Below, piece by piece: positions 10,132 to 19,768 of a stretch of 64,000 nt of DNA (positions are counted from its first letter, which is position 1; each line of letters opens with the position of its first letter). The position numbers were made by a program, and so were the translations under genes. Source of the stretch: Streptococcus parasanguinis ATCC 15912 (GTDB lineage: Bacteria; Bacillota; Bacilli; Lactobacillales; Streptococcaceae); assembly GCF_000164675.2 (NCBI RefSeq), contig NC_015678.1, forward strand, positions 1,178,001-1,242,000, written 5' to 3'. The notes beneath the pieces are model-generated. The model did no database searches, was not told the origin of the DNA, and saw only the letters and a program-made list of their open reading frames with translations.

Positions 10132-12231
10132 TTAATTTTCTTCACGCTTTTTGCTAGCTACAAATCCTGCTAAAGCTAGTGAGGTCATGCCAAAGAGGCT
10201 CAGGACTGTTGAAGCCAAATCTTCTTGACCTGTTTTTGGAAGACCAGTTGCTGGTGTAGCAGCTACTTCTGCTTGACCACCCGTATGATAAGTGACAGCG
10301 ACTGGTTTGATACTTGCAACTTCTTTCGTTTCAGGTGTAGTTGATTTAGCTGGGATAACTGGGCTTTCAGGTTGAGGAGTTGGGGTAGCCGGAGTTACTG
10401 GAGCTACAGGATGGACTGGATTTTCAGGACTGACTGGATCGACTGGCGCTGGCTGTGGTTCTGGAGTTGGTTGAGGTTCTGGAGTAGGTGTATCTTCTTC
10501 CACTTTTTCCACAAAGGTCTTATTGCCCAAGATTGAAGCAGACAACTTCTTCCCTGCCTTATCCAAATCTTGGATGTACTGGATAAAGACTTCTGTATCC
10601 GGATTGATAGCCCCGATCAATTTGGTATCGCGGAAGACTGAGAAACCATCTCCACCCCCATACAAGAAATCATTGATAATCGCTTTATAAGTCTTGTTGC
10701 GATCGATTTCGGTACCGTCTGCCTTGTAAGCTTTCACGACCTTATAAGGATTTTCTTCTGTGGCATCCGCTGGTTTTGTGTAGGTATACTTGATGCCAGC
10801 CATTTGCAAGAAGTAGAGTTCTTTCTCATCATACTGTTGGTCTAATGCCTTGTAGATTTGGTCTCCAGTAATTTCAACTACTTGAAGGATATTTCCAAAT
10901 GGTTGCACCGCTTGAGCTGCACCCCAAGTTACTGTTCCGTCTGGTTTCACCACGAGGTCTGCACGGATTCCTCCATTGTTGGTGAAGGCAAAGTCAACAT
11001 CTGGATAACCTGATTTTTTGGCAATATCTAGTTGTGCAACTGTGACCAAATCTCCAACAGCACTTTCTTTTTGCGCATTCAATTCACGGGTAATATTTTC
11101 AGCCTTGTCTGCTGTACCGATTTTTGCTTCTGTTACCTTTTTAACCGTCGCATTGGCATCATCGATGATCGCTTGAACCTTGGCATCTTTTGCTTTGCCT
11201 TTAGATGGATCTACCGCAATAATTTTAGCAGTTGGAGCTTTGACAAAGTCAGCTGTATCTGTATCTAGGACCCCACGGACATCCGAGTAGGCTTTCCCTT
11301 GAGACGTACCTTGAACGATCAAGGTATTTCCGACCATCCCGTTTGTATATTGGTGATTATGACCTGCAAAGACGATATCCACTGAGTTTTCAGGATAGAT
11401 TTGATTTAATTTTTTGATCATGTCTGCAGCCGGACCTTCTGCGACACCGTTTTTACTTGTTGCAGCGACGTGAGCTAAAACGACGATCGCATGAACCCCT
11501 TGGTCATTCAATTCGCGGGCATATTTAGCAATTGATTCCGCTTCATCTAAAACACGGTATTGTTCATGATTTTTACGCAAGACGAGATTTGGGAATTCTG
11601 TCGTAACGACCCCAATAAATCCAACCTTAACCGTCTTGTCATTCACTGGGATTTCTTTAATTGCATATGGTTTCCAATCAAATGGAATTTTATTGGTATC
11701 TTTGTCCACCAAGTTGGCAATGACAACTTCCTGTTTGGAAGCTTCATGATGATAATCATCCACAATTTTGTTGAATTGACCAGGCGTTGGGGCTTCCCCC
11801 TTCATGATCCGGTTGTATTCAGCGAGCCCTTCATCAAACTCATGGTTTCCAAGGGTTCCGTATTCAAAGTTCATTTCATTGAAGACTTTTACAGTCGGTT
11901 CATCTTGAAGCAAGGCAGAGTTAGCTGGACTAGCTCCGACCATATCTCCAGCTTGTACACGGATGCTGGCATTTGGCGTTCCTGCATTCTCCGTTTCAAA
12001 GTCTTTTTGTGAATCATTTAGATAGGTTGCCAAAAGTGGGGCTGTTCCTGCATTCTTCACAGTTTCACCTTCTAAACGAGCTGTCCCAGTTTGTTCCAAG
12101 GCGCCGTGGAAGTCATTGACTCCCATGAACTGCACTGGCAATTCATCCGCAAAAACGCTATTAATCGTAAAAACACTGAGACCCGCAACAACCGCTAGGA
12201 TACTGCTTTTCAAGATAACTTTTTTCTTCAT
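10132..12231 (-). CDS. Cell-wall-anchored 5'-nucleotidase / 2',3'-cyclic phosphodiesterase family protein
   Basis: 699 aa. Signal peptide at residues 1-30 (MKKKVILK, hydrophobic core, VFA). The N-terminal metallophosphoesterase domain carries the metal motifs NDFHG, GNHEFDEG and AGHNHQ. The C-terminal 5'-nucleotidase domain carries NNGGIRADL and YGGGDGFS. A Pro-rich wall spacer, LPKTG, a hydrophobic segment and a KKREEN tail follow. Start chosen at MKKKV because GGAG sits 6 nt upstream; the ATG four codons earlier overlaps that site. Enzymes of this family in streptococci dephosphorylate extracellular nucleotides to adenosine or other nucleosides, aiding salvage and dampening host immunity (family knowledge; not tested here). 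Own promoter at 12316-12344 and terminator at 10086-10123. The anchor segment duplicates that of the protease at 931. Confidence 0.93.
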   Translation of the reverse strand: MKKKVILKSSILAVVAGLSVFTINSVFADELPVQFMGVNDFHGALEQTGTARLEGETVKNAGTAPLLATYLNDSQKDFETENAGTPNASIRVQAGDMVGASPANSALLQDEPTVKVFNEMNFEYGTLGNHEFDEGLAEYNRIMKGEAPTPGQFNKIVDDYHHEASKQEVVIANLVDKDTNKIPFDWKPYAIKEIPVNDKTVKVGFIGVVTTEFPNLVLRKNHEQYRVLDEAESIAKYARELNDQGVHAIVVLAHVAATSKNGVAEGPAADMIKKLNQIYPENSVDIVFAGHNHQYTNGMVGNTLIVQGTSQGKAYSDVRGVLDTDTADFVKAPTAKIIAVDPSKGKAKDAKVQAIIDDANATVKKVTEAKIGTADKAENITRELNAQKESAVGDLVTVAQLDIAKKSGYPDVDFAFTNNGGIRADLVVKPDGTVTWGAAQAVQPFGNILQVVEITGDQIYKALDQQYDEKELYFLQMAGIKYTYTKPADATEENPYKVVKAYKADGTEIDRNKTYKAIINDFLYGGGDGFSVFRDTKLIGAINPDTEVFIQYIQDLDKAGKKLSASILGNKTFVEKVEEDTPTPEPQPTPEPQPAPVDPVSPENPVHPVAPVTPATPTPQPESPVIPAKSTTPETKEVASIKPVAVTYHTGGQAEVAATPATGLPKTGQEDLASTVLSLFGMTSLALAGFVASKKREEN
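10140..10332. repeat. Duplicated wall-anchor coding segment, copy 2
   Basis: Ungapped match to 939-1131 (about 14 differences over 193 bp by hand count). It covers the LPKTG, membrane segment and preceding spacer. Confidence 0.85.
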
Positions 12232-12315
12232 AGAATACTCCATTTTCTAATTTACGCTACTCCTCTAATCAAAAGGAGAAAGTAGAAGAATTGATTTGCT
12301 ACAATCAGCTCTTCC

Positions 12316-12344
12316 ATTTTACTATTTTTTCGACTTTACTTCAA
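12316..12344 (-). promoter_or_regulatory. SigA promoter of the nucleotidase gene
   Basis: Read leftwards: TTGAAG, 17-nt spacer, TAAAAT. It predicts a leader of roughly 75 nt. Confidence 0.65.
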
Positions 12345-12439
12345 TGTTTCTCTGAAAGCTCTTTCATTTTTTAGAAAAAATGTGTTTTCCAAACATCTTT
12401 TTTCATCCTTTTTCTTTCGTCACTTGATTTTCATCACAA

Positions 12440-12620
12440 AAGAGGCTGGGACAAAAGTCCTAGCCTCTCAATTATTTTTGGATTGTCGAGCAAGACGCAG
12501 TGGTTGAGTGGGCTCTACTACACTGATTTCATCAGCTTTTACAGCCCTACTCAACTGTGCGGAGGTGGGACGACGAAATCGAATTCTAACGAATTACCGA
12601 TTTCTGTCCCACTCTCTTTT
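12440..12620. repeat. 181-bp structured intergenic repeat, copy 1
   Basis: Same length as 60755-60935 and differing at one base that I can find (A at 12522 versus G at 60837). It can fold as three hairpins: a terminator-like GAGGCT/AGCCTC stem at the left end; a central GTTGAGT/ACTCAAC stem enclosing CTGAT-TTC-ATCAG; and a right stem with GTGGGAC/GTCCCAC arms and GAAATCG/CGATTTC inside. The ends are also related as imperfect inverted repeats (GGCTGGGACA, TGTCCCACTC). No plausible protein is coded. It lies just after the xfp stop. Confidence 0.85.
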
Positions 12621-12621
12621 C

Positions 12622-15006
12622 TTATTTATTCACGTTTTCCCATTTCCAGTTTTGAACTTCTGGAATGTCGTCTCCGTTTTCACGGATGTAGTCATGGTGG
12701 AAGGCGATTGTTTCATCCATCTTCGCTGCAAATGCGCTTGCTGCTTCTCCAAGAGCTGCATTAGCTGCATCTTGTGCCAAGTGGAAGCGATCCAACTCAG
12801 ACATCACACGCATATCAAATGGTGTGGTGATATCCCCGTTTTCACGGTAACCATGTACACGAAGGTTATGGTTGTGACGGTTAAAGAAGATATCACGGAT
12901 CATGCCTTCGTAACCATGGAAGGCAAAGATGACTGGTTTATCAGTTGTGAAGACTTTGTCGAACTCTTCATCTGAAAGTCCACGCGCATCCACGGATGGG
13001 TGACGCAATTTCAAGATATCCACAACGTTGACAAAGCGGATCTTCAATTCTGGGAAGGCTTTGTGCAAGATTGTGATAGCTGCAAGAGCTTCTAAGTTAG
13101 GCTCAGTACCTGCAGCTGCAATAACAAGATCTGGCTCTTCATCTGCTGAAACAGTTGATGCCCAATCGATCACCTTGTATCCTTCACGAACCAATTCTTC
13201 TGCTTCAGCTGCTGAGTAGAATTGAGGACGTGGGTGTTTAGAAGAAACGATCAAGTTGATCATATCTTCTGCCTTGAAAGCTTCATCCATCACCGCAAGC
13301 AAGCTATTGGTATCTGCTGGCAAGTACTCGCGGATATATTCAGGAGTTTTTTCTGCCAAGTGAGTCAAGATACCTGGATCTTGGTGAGTGTAACCATTGT
13401 GGTCTTGTTGGAAGACAGTTGAAGTTGCAATCAAGTTCAAGGCTGGGTAGTTTTTACGCCATGTTGTATGTGTCTTAGACTTACGCAACCATTTGAAGTG
13501 TTGAGTAATCATAGAATCCACGACACGAAGGAAGGATTCGTAAGAAGCGAAGAATCCATGACGACCTGTCAAGACATATCCTTCAAGCATACCTTCTGCT
13601 TGGTGCTCTGACAATTGAGAGTCAATGACACGACCAGCAGGGCTCAAGGCTTCATCGTAGTCTGGTTTCATACGTCCTAACCATTGACGGCTTGTACGAG
13701 TGAAGACTTCTTGAAGACGGTTTGATTTGGTTTCGTCTGGACCAAAGATACGGAAGTTATCTGGGTTCGCATCTACCAAGTCTGCCGCATACTTACCAAA
13801 TTCGATCATGTCTTGAGCCATGATTTCACCTGGTGTGTTGAATTGAAGGGCATGTTTCTTCCAATCAGCTGTGTTCATTGGTTTGATCACACCAGCATTT
13901 GTGATTGGGTTCATAGCCATTCGACGGTCACCTTTTGGTGCAATTTCGGCAATTTCAGGAACTAGTTTACCAGTTTCGTCGAACAATTCAGCTGGACGGT
14001 AAGATTCCAACCATGAAAGAAGGGCATCGACATGCTCCATGTGGTGAGCATCTACTGGGATTGGAACTTGGTGCGCACGGAATCCACCCTCGATTGGTGT
14101 TCCTTCCCATGCTTTTGGACCAGTCCAACCCTTAGGAATACGAGCAATCAAGACAGGATATACTGGTTGAGTTGCTTCTTCAGCAGAACCTTTACGAGCT
14201 TCTGCTTGGACTTTCTTGATTTCTTCAATTGCTTCATCCAATTTTTCAGCGAACAAAGCGTGGGCAGCTTCGTGGTCTTCTGAAATCGCAGTGACATTCG
14301 CAAAGATTGGTTTCCAACCAAGACCTTCAAAGAAGAGGGCCAATTCTTCGTCTGTTTTGCGCTCGAAGATCGTTGGGTTGTGGATCTTTCCACCATTGAG
14401 GTAGAAGATTGGAAGGATAGCCCCATCGTTGACTGGGTTCAAGAAGGTATTTGACAACCAACCAGCCATCAATGGACCTGTTTCTCCTTCACCGTCACCG
14501 ATAACTGTGGCAGCAATCACATCTGGATTATCCAATACAGCACCTGCAGCGTGAGAAAGGGCATACCCAAGTTCTCCACCTTCGTGGATAGATCCTGGTG
14601 TTTCAGGCGCCGCGTGAGAAGCGATTCCTCCTGGGAATGAGAAGATCTTACATAAGTGTTTGAAACCTTCTTCATTTTGTGGGATGTTTGGATTTAATTC
14701 AGTATAAGAACCATCTAAGTATGAGTTAGACACCATTACTTGTCCACCATGACCTGGTCCTTCAATGTAGAACATATCCAAGTCGTATTTGTTGATGGTA
14801 CGGTTTAAGTGAGCATAGATAAAGTTTTGCCCTGGTACAGTTCCCCAGTGTCCGATTGGGTGAGCTTTCAAGTCATTTTCAACGACTTCGCGCTTCAACA
14901 ATGGGTTATCTTTCAAGTACATTTGAGCAGCTGAAATGTAGTTGGCTGCACGCCACCAAGCGTCTACTTTATCCAAGTAAGCTTTGCTGTTATAATCGAC
15001 AGTCAT
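12622..15006 (-). CDS. xfp: Xylulose-5-phosphate/fructose-6-phosphate phosphoketolase
   Basis: 794 aa, normal length for the family. This TPP-dependent cytosolic enzyme splits xylulose-5-P (and often fructose-6-P) with phosphate into acetyl-phosphate plus glyceraldehyde-3-P (or erythrose-4-P). The thiamine-diphosphate motif GDGEGETGP is at about residues 170-178, with IEGPGHGG further upstream and the conserved GGYRAHQ-like loop as [17 protein letters not shown] about 7 nt upstream supports the start. It is transcribed alone leftwards, with the 181-bp repeat beginning 2 bp after its stop. The roughly 290-bp upstream gap is rich in palindromes (15029-15120). The product acetyl-phosphate could feed acetate kinase and ATP formation. 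Confidence 0.96.
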   Translation of the reverse strand: MTVDYNSKAYLDKVDAWWRAANYISAAQMYLKDNPLLKREVVENDLKAHPIGHWGTVPGQNFIYAHLNRTINKYDLDMFYIEGPGHGGQVMVSNSYLDGSYTELNPNIPQNEEGFKHLCKIFSFPGGIASHAAPETPGSIHEGGELGYALSHAAGAVLDNPDVIAATVIGDGEGETGPLMAGWLSNTFLNPVNDGAILPIFYLNGGKIHNPTIFERKTDEELALFFEGLGWKPIFANVTAISEDHEAAHALFAEKLDEAIEEIKKVQAEARKGSAEEATQPVYPVLIARIPKGWTGPKAWEGTPIEGGFRAHQVPIPVDAHHMEHVDALLSWLESYRPAELFDETGKLVPEIAEIAPKGDRRMAMNPITNAGVIKPMNTADWKKHALQFNTPGEIMAQDMIEFGKYAADLVDANPDNFRIFGPDETKSNRLQEVFTRTSRQWLGRMKPDYDEALSPAGRVIDSQLSEHQAEGMLEGYVLTGRHGFFASYESFLRVVDSMITQHFKWLRKSKTHTTWRKNYPALNLIATSTVFQQDHNGYTHQDPGILTHLAEKTPEYIREYLPADTNSLLAVMDEAFKAEDMINLIVSSKHPRPQFYSAAEAEELVREGYKVIDWASTVSADEEPDLVIAAAGTEPNLEALAAITILHKAFPELKIRFVNVVDILKLRHPSVDARGLSDEEFDKVFTTDKPVIFAFHGYEGMIRDIFFNRHNHNLRVHGYRENGDITTPFDMRVMSELDRFHLAQDAANAALGEAASAFAAKMDETIAFHHDYIRENGDDIPEVQNWKWENVNK

Positions 15007-15028
15007 CTTGTCTCCTCACAATTTCTAG

Positions 15029-15120
15029 ACAGGTCTGTTGAACAACCTGTTCGTTTGATTAATAGTTTAAACAATCTGTTTTCGAGTCAAACAGATGATA
15101 TTGAAGAAAATATTCAATAT
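15029..15120. promoter_or_regulatory. Palindrome cluster upstream of xfp
   Basis: Three inverted repeats: ACAGGT-N10-ACCTGT at 15029-15050; ATCTGTTT-N7-AAACAGAT at 15074-15096; ATATTGAA-N7-TTCAATAT at 15098-15120. The last two have identical geometry (8-bp arms, 7-bp centre) and sit one base apart, which suggests operators for one or two dimeric regulators. I found no convincing -35/-10 pair. The remaining upstream DNA to 15296 is AT-rich and holds no gene I can support. Confidence 0.55.
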
Positions 15121-15296
15121 TACTTCTATTCTATCAAGAATTTCCCTTTTTGTACATTAGAAAGTAAGAAAAATATTCTTTGAACGTCAAATTTTATTTT
15201 CCCACTAAAGCGGTACCATTCCCTAGAATGATACAATTTAAAAAAGACTTCGCTGATTTTTACAAACCAGCAAAGTCCCAAATGAAATGGAGTCGG

Positions 15297-16544
15297 TTAA
15301 ATGACTTTTTGACCTTTCTTGTAGACATCTGTCACTAGATTTGTCGCAAAGAAATAGAAAAGATAATCTAGATTTGGTGCATCAAAGATGGTAATGTCAG
15401 CCTGTTTGCCAACATCGAAAGAGCCGATTGTTTTAGCACGATCAACTGAATAGGCTGCATTGATGGTCACCGCATTGAGAATCTCTACTGGAGTTAGGCG
15501 CATCATGAAGCAACCCAGATGCATGGCAAACTGGAGATTGGCTGTCGGACAAGACCCTGGGTTGCTGTCCGTTGTTAGGGTAATGGCCATCCCAGCGTCC
15601 AACATCTTACGAGCCGGTGCATAAGTATCTTCCATCAAGCTAAAGGTTGTGGCTGGTAATAGATTGCCAATCACTTTTGCTGCAGCTAGTTTTTGAATAC
15701 CTTCATCCGTAATCACCATCAAGTGTTCTGCGCTGGTAGATTCCAATTCAGCCGCCACATCAACACCACCAATGGATTCGATCTCATCGGCATGAATCCG
15801 CAGTTTGAATCCCATCTCCTTAGCTTTAGAAAGAAGATAGCGAGATTCATCTGCTGTAAAGACACCTTTTTCACAGAAGATATCACAGAACTCAGCTAGC
15901 TTTTCTTCCTTCACTTTGGGAAGCATTTGTTCCACAATGAGATTTAAATACTCTTGGGAACGGCCCTTGTACTCTGTGGGAATCGCATGGGCTGCCATAA
16001 AGGTTGATACCAAGTCTATTTGATGATCCCGATCCAGTGCAGCGACAACATCCAACTGACGTTTTTCTGTTTCCCAATCCAAACCGTAACCACTTTTGGC
16101 TTCAACAGTAGTCACCCCATGACGCAACATGTAATCCAACAGTCGTTCGGATTTGTCATAGAGATTATCGAAGGAAGCTTCTCGTGTCGCCCGAACTGTG
16201 CTCAAAATCCCTCCGCCTTGGGCGAGGATGTCTAAGTAAGAAACACCTGCTAACTTTTTCGCAAATTCATGCTCCCGACTGCCTCCATAGACCAAGTGGG
16301 TATGGCAGTCAATCAGGCCAGGGGTCGCAACTTTTCCCTCACAGGATTTCACTTCCGTATGGTCGTCAATCAGTTCTGGATCTGGTTGACCTGTCCCAAC
16401 CGCAAGAATCTTTCCATCTTTAATGGCGATATAAGCATCTGAAAGAATTTTTGCCTCTGCCATCTCCTTGCCATAAAGAGGATGACCCAGATCATTCGGA
16501 CAAAACAACTGGTTAAAGTGGGTTAATAGGATATCAGCAGACAT
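15297..16544 (-). CDS. hutI: Imidazolonepropionase
   Basis: 415 aa, amidohydrolase-fold metalloenzyme that hydrolyses imidazolone-5-propionate to N-formimino-L-glutamate, step three of histidine breakdown. Metal and active-site motifs: [27 protein letters not shown] and LTTDSNPGS. Start set at MSADILL because AAAGGA lies 9 nt upstream; the ATG three codons earlier would abut the ribosome-binding site. Divergent from hutU. It is the only hut gene on this strand, with a promoter showing the same repeat layout as hutU (16586-16617). I see no obvious strong terminator directly after the stop. Confidence 0.95.
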   Translation of the reverse strand: MSADILLTHFNQLFCPNDLGHPLYGKEMAEAKILSDAYIAIKDGKILAVGTGQPDPELIDDHTEVKSCEGKVATPGLIDCHTHLVYGGSREHEFAKKLAGVSYLDILAQGGGILSTVRATREASFDNLYDKSERLLDYMLRHGVTTVEAKSGYGLDWETEKRQLDVVAALDRDHQIDLVSTFMAAHAIPTEYKGRSQEYLNLIVEQMLPKVKEEKLAEFCDIFCEKGVFTADESRYLLSKAKEMGFKLRIHADEIESIGGVDVAAELESTSAEHLMVITDEGIQKLAAAKVIGNLLPATTFSLMEDTYAPARKMLDAGMAITLTTDSNPGSCPTANLQFAMHLGCFMMRLTPVEILNAVTINAAYSVDRAKTIGSFDVGKQADITIFDAPNLDYLFYFFATNLVTDVYKKGQKVI

Positions 16545-16577
16545 ATGAAACATTCCTTTCTATTTCCATTGTTATTC

Positions 16578-16617
16578 ATTTTACAATTCTACAGGAAAAG
16601 CGTCAAAAAAAAGTCAA
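16578..16617 (-). promoter_or_regulatory. hutI promoter with SARP-like direct repeats
   Basis: Read leftwards: heptamers TTGACTT (16617-16611) and TTGACGC (16606-16600) repeat with an 11-bp period. The second ends 8 nt before TAGAAT (16591-16586). An alternative SigA reading is TTGACG, 17 nt, TAAAAT (16583-16578). The heptamer layout equals that of hutU. Confidence 0.65.
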
Positions 16618-16666
16618 AAAGTTTTTCCCTCATTTTTTTTTGCTTTATTAAAAATTATATTTTTTT

Positions 16667-16698
16667 TTGACTCTTTATTGACGTTTCTTCGATACAAT
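16667..16698 (+). promoter_or_regulatory. hutU operon promoter with SARP-like direct repeats
   Basis: Heptamers TTGACTC (16667-16673) and TTGACGT (16678-16684) with an 11-bp period; the second ends 8 nt before TACAAT (16693-16698). There is no normally spaced -35 hexamer (TTGACT to TACAAT is 20 nt), so an activator is expected. Confidence 0.65.
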
Positions 16699-16743
16699 AA
16701 AGAAAATATAAATTCACAGTCCAACTATAAGGAGGGTTCTGCT

Positions 16744-18774
16744 ATGTCATTTATAGACGAGAAAGAAATTGCAGCTGCTATGTCTGTCAAACTTGACTTT
16801 GATGTCCTACCTGAAAAGGCGACTTTTCAAGAAGGCATCCGTCGTGCACCTGATAGAGGCTTCCGATTAACGCAAGCTCAGACTGAAATTGCCCTTAAAA
16901 ATGCTTTGCGTTACATTCCTAAAAAATTCCACCAAGAGTTGATCCCAGAATTTCTGGAAGAACTAAAAACTCGTGGTCGGATCTATGGCTATCGCTTCCG
17001 TCCAAAAGATCGGATCTATGGAAAACCAATCGATGAGTACAAAGGAAAATGCACAGCTGCTAAGGCTATGCAGGTCATGATTGACAACAACTTGAGCTTT
17101 GAAATTGCTCTTTATCCATATGAATTGGTCACTTATGGGGAAACAGGATCTGTCTGTGCCAACTGGATGCAATACAACTTGATCAAGAAATACTTGGAAG
17201 TCATGACAGAAGACCAAACCTTGGTGGTTGAATCGGGTCACCCTCTGGGTCTCTTCAAATCGAAACCAGAAGCTCCTCGTGTCGTCATTACCAACGGTCT
17301 CTTGATCGGTGAGTATGACAACATGCGCGACTGGGAAATTGCTGAAGAAATGGGAGTGACGAACTACGGTCAGATGACGGCTGGTGGCTGGATGTACATT
17401 GGTCCTCAAGGGATCGTTCACGGTACTTTCAACACCCTTCTCAATGCCGGTCGTCTCAAACTTGGTGTGCCTGATGACGGCGACTTGACCGGTAAACTCT
17501 TCATCTCGTCTGGTCTCGGTGGTATGAGTGGAGCTCAAGGGAAAGCAGCTGAAATTGCAAAAGCGGTTGCCATCGTTGCAGAAGTAGACCGCTCTCGGAT
17601 CGAAACCCGTCACTCTCAAGGTTGGATTAGCCAAGTAACCGACAGTGCCGAAGAAGCTGTGAAATTGGCTCAAGCAGCACTGGAAGCTGGTGAATCAACT
17701 TCGATTGCCTACCATGGTAATATCGTAGACTTACTCGAATATGTCAACGAACACCAAGTTCATGTTCACCTCTTGTCTGACCAAACCTCTTGCCACAACG
17801 TCTATGATGGTGGCTATTGCCCAGTTGGCATTAGTTTTGAAGAACGGACACGTTTGCTGGCCGAAGACAAAGAAACCTTCCATCGCTTGGTCGATGAAAC
17901 CTTGGCTCGTCACTTTGCAGTGATTAAAGCTTTGACGGCTAAAGGTACCTACTTCTTCGACTACGGTAATGCCTTCATGAAATCTGTTTACGACTCAGGC
18001 ATCAAGGAAATTTCTAAGAATGGCTTGGATGACAAGGACGGCTTCATTTGGCCATCTTATGTAGAAGATATCATGGGACCTATGCTCTTTGACTATGGAT
18101 ACGGTCCATTCCGTTGGGTCTGCCTCAGCGGTAAACACGAAGACTTGATTGCAACTGACCATGCAGCGATGGAAGCGATCGATCCAACTCGTCGCTACCA
18201 AGACCGCGACAACTACAACTGGATTCGCGATGCGGAAAAGAACCAATTAGTCGTTGGTACACAAGCTCGTATCCTCTATCAAGATTGCATGGGCCGTGTC
18301 AACATTGCTTTGAAATTCAATGAACTCATTCGCCAAGGTAAGATCGGACCGGTCATGATCGGACGTGACCACCACGACGTATCTGGTACAGATGCTCCAT
18401 TCCGTGAAACATCAAACATCAAAGATGGTTCGAACGTTACTTGTGATATGGCGGTTCAATGTTACGCTGGTAACGCTGCTCGCGGTATGAGTCTCGTTGC
18501 TCTCCACAACGGTGGTGGTACTGGTATTGGTAAGGCCATCAACGGTGGATTTGGGCTCGTCCTAGACGGTAGCCACCGGATCGACGAAATCATCAAATCT
18601 GCCATTGCCTGGGATACCATGGGCGGAGTTGCTCGTCGGAACTGGGCACGGAATAACCATGCCATTGAAACAGCGATCGAGTACAACCGTCTCCATGCAG
18701 GAACAGACCACATCACCATTCCTTATCTGGCAGATGAAGATTTGGTCAAAGAAGCCGTTCAAAAATTGTTTTAA
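16744..18774 (+). CDS. hutU: Urocanate hydratase
   Basis: 676 aa, the long urocanase form. It uses tightly bound NAD+ to hydrate urocanate to imidazolone-5-propionate. Visible features: glycine-rich cofactor region GGMSGAQGKAAEI; cysteine-containing DQTSCHNVYDGGYCPVG; and a glycine-rich C-terminal part, HNGGGTGIGKAINGG. Start at MSFIDEK is fixed by AAGGAGG 8 nt upstream; the reading frame is open 22 codons further back but without a ribosome-binding site. First gene of the rightward hut operon, with ftcD 82 nt downstream. Confidence 0.95.
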   Translation: MSFIDEKEIAAAMSVKLDFDVLPEKATFQEGIRRAPDRGFRLTQAQTEIALKNALRYIPKKFHQELIPEFLEELKTRGRIYGYRFRPKDRIYGKPIDEYKGKCTAAKAMQVMIDNNLSFEIALYPYELVTYGETGSVCANWMQYNLIKKYLEVMTEDQTLVVESGHPLGLFKSKPEAPRVVITNGLLIGEYDNMRDWEIAEEMGVTNYGQMTAGGWMYIGPQGIVHGTFNTLLNAGRLKLGVPDDGDLTGKLFISSGLGGMSGAQGKAAEIAKAVAIVAEVDRSRIETRHSQGWISQVTDSAEEAVKLAQAALEAGESTSIAYHGNIVDLLEYVNEHQVHVHLLSDQTSCHNVYDGGYCPVGISFEERTRLLAEDKETFHRLVDETLARHFAVIKALTAKGTYFFDYGNAFMKSVYDSGIKEISKNGLDDKDGFIWPSYVEDIMGPMLFDYGYGPFRWVCLSGKHEDLIATDHAAMEAIDPTRRYQDRDNYNWIRDAEKNQLVVGTQARILYQDCMGRVNIALKFNELIRQGKIGPVMIGRDHHDVSGTDAPFRETSNIKDGSNVTCDMAVQCYAGNAARGMSLVALHNGGGTGIGKAINGGFGLVLDGSHRIDEIIKSAIAWDTMGGVARRNWARNNHAIETAIEYNRLHAGTDHITIPYLADEDLVKEAVQKLF

Positions 18775-18798
18775 CATCAAAAAATAAAAACTGAGAAA

Positions 18799-18828
18799 GG
18801 GGAGGAAATACAAAGACCTCTCCTCCCC
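18799..18828 (+). other. Hairpin between hutU and ftcD
   Basis: GGGGAGG and CCTCCCC separated by 16 nt. No T run follows, so it is more likely an mRNA-stability or processing element than a terminator. Confidence 0.45.
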
Positions 18829-18856
18829 ACCTTCTCCTATAAAAAGAGGTAATCAT

Positions 18857-19756
18857 ATGGCAAAAATTGTTGAGTGTATTCCAAACTTCTCTGAAGGACG
18901 CAATCAAGCTGTGATTGACGGATTAGCAGCCACAGCAAAAAGTATTCCAGGTGTTACGCTACTGGACTACTCGTCTGATGCCAGCCACAACCGCAGCGTC
19001 TTTACACTCGTTGGGGATGAAGAAAGCATTCAAGAAGTGGCTTTCCAATTGGTGAAATACGCTTCTGAAAACATTGATATGACCAAGCACGAAGGCGAAC
19101 ACCCCCGTATGGGGGCAACAGACGTTTGTCCATTCGTTCCCGTTAAAGATATCACTACTGCTGAATGCGTTGAGATCGCTAATAAAGTGGCCGAACGCAT
19201 CAATCGTGAATTAGGTATTCCAATCTTCCTTTATGAAGATGCTGCAACTCGCCCAGAACGGAAGAACTTGGCCAAAGTGCGTAAAGGACAATTTGAAGGA
19301 ATGCCCGAAAAATTGTTGGAAGAAGACTGGAAGCCAGACTACGGTGAACGCAAGATTCACCCAACTGCAGGGGTTACAGCTGTCGGTGTCCGGATGCCAC
19401 TCGTTGCTTTCAATATCAACCTTGACACAGACGACCTAGAGATTGCCAATAAAATTTCTAAAATCATTCGTGGATCAAGCGGTGGATACAAATACTGTAA
19501 AGCGATCGGTGTCATGCTAGAAGATCGTAACATCGCCCAAGTCTCTATCAATATGGTCAACTTGGAACAATTCCCATTATATCGTGTTGTGGAAACTGTT
19601 CGTTTCGAAGCGCAACGTTACGGTGTTCGCATCATCGGAACAGAACTCATTGGACTGGCTCCTGCTAAAGCTTTGATCGACTCTGCTGAATATTACTTGC
19701 AATTAGAAGACTTTGACTACAGCAAACAAGTCTTGGAAAATCACTTGTTGGGTTAG
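18857..19756 (+). CDS. ftcD: Glutamate formimidoyltransferase
   Basis: 299 aa, the stand-alone transferase portion of the FTCD family. It moves the formimino group of N-formiminoglutamate to tetrahydrofolate, giving glutamate and 5-formimino-THF in the cytosol. Opening IVECIPNFSEGR is the family signature; KHEGEHPRMGATDVCPFVP contains the conserved histidines; HPTAGVTAVG is also typical. AGAGG precedes the ATG. The cyclodeaminase partner follows 12 nt later, matching the split two-gene arrangement instead of the fused mammalian enzyme. Confidence 0.95.
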   Translation: MAKIVECIPNFSEGRNQAVIDGLAATAKSIPGVTLLDYSSDASHNRSVFTLVGDEESIQEVAFQLVKYASENIDMTKHEGEHPRMGATDVCPFVPVKDITTAECVEIANKVAERINRELGIPIFLYEDAATRPERKNLAKVRKGQFEGMPEKLLEEDWKPDYGERKIHPTAGVTAVGVRMPLVAFNINLDTDDLEIANKISKIIRGSSGGYKYCKAIGVMLEDRNIAQVSINMVNLEQFPLYRVVETVRFEAQRYGVRIIGTELIGLAPAKALIDSAEYYLQLEDFDYSKQVLENHLLG

Positions 19757-19768
19757 AAAGGGAGTTCT

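Noticed and set aside
12483..12975. Rightward frames across the 181-bp repeat and the xfp 3' end
   Set aside because: They are shadows of xfp on the opposite strand plus a palindromic repeat; no start signals.
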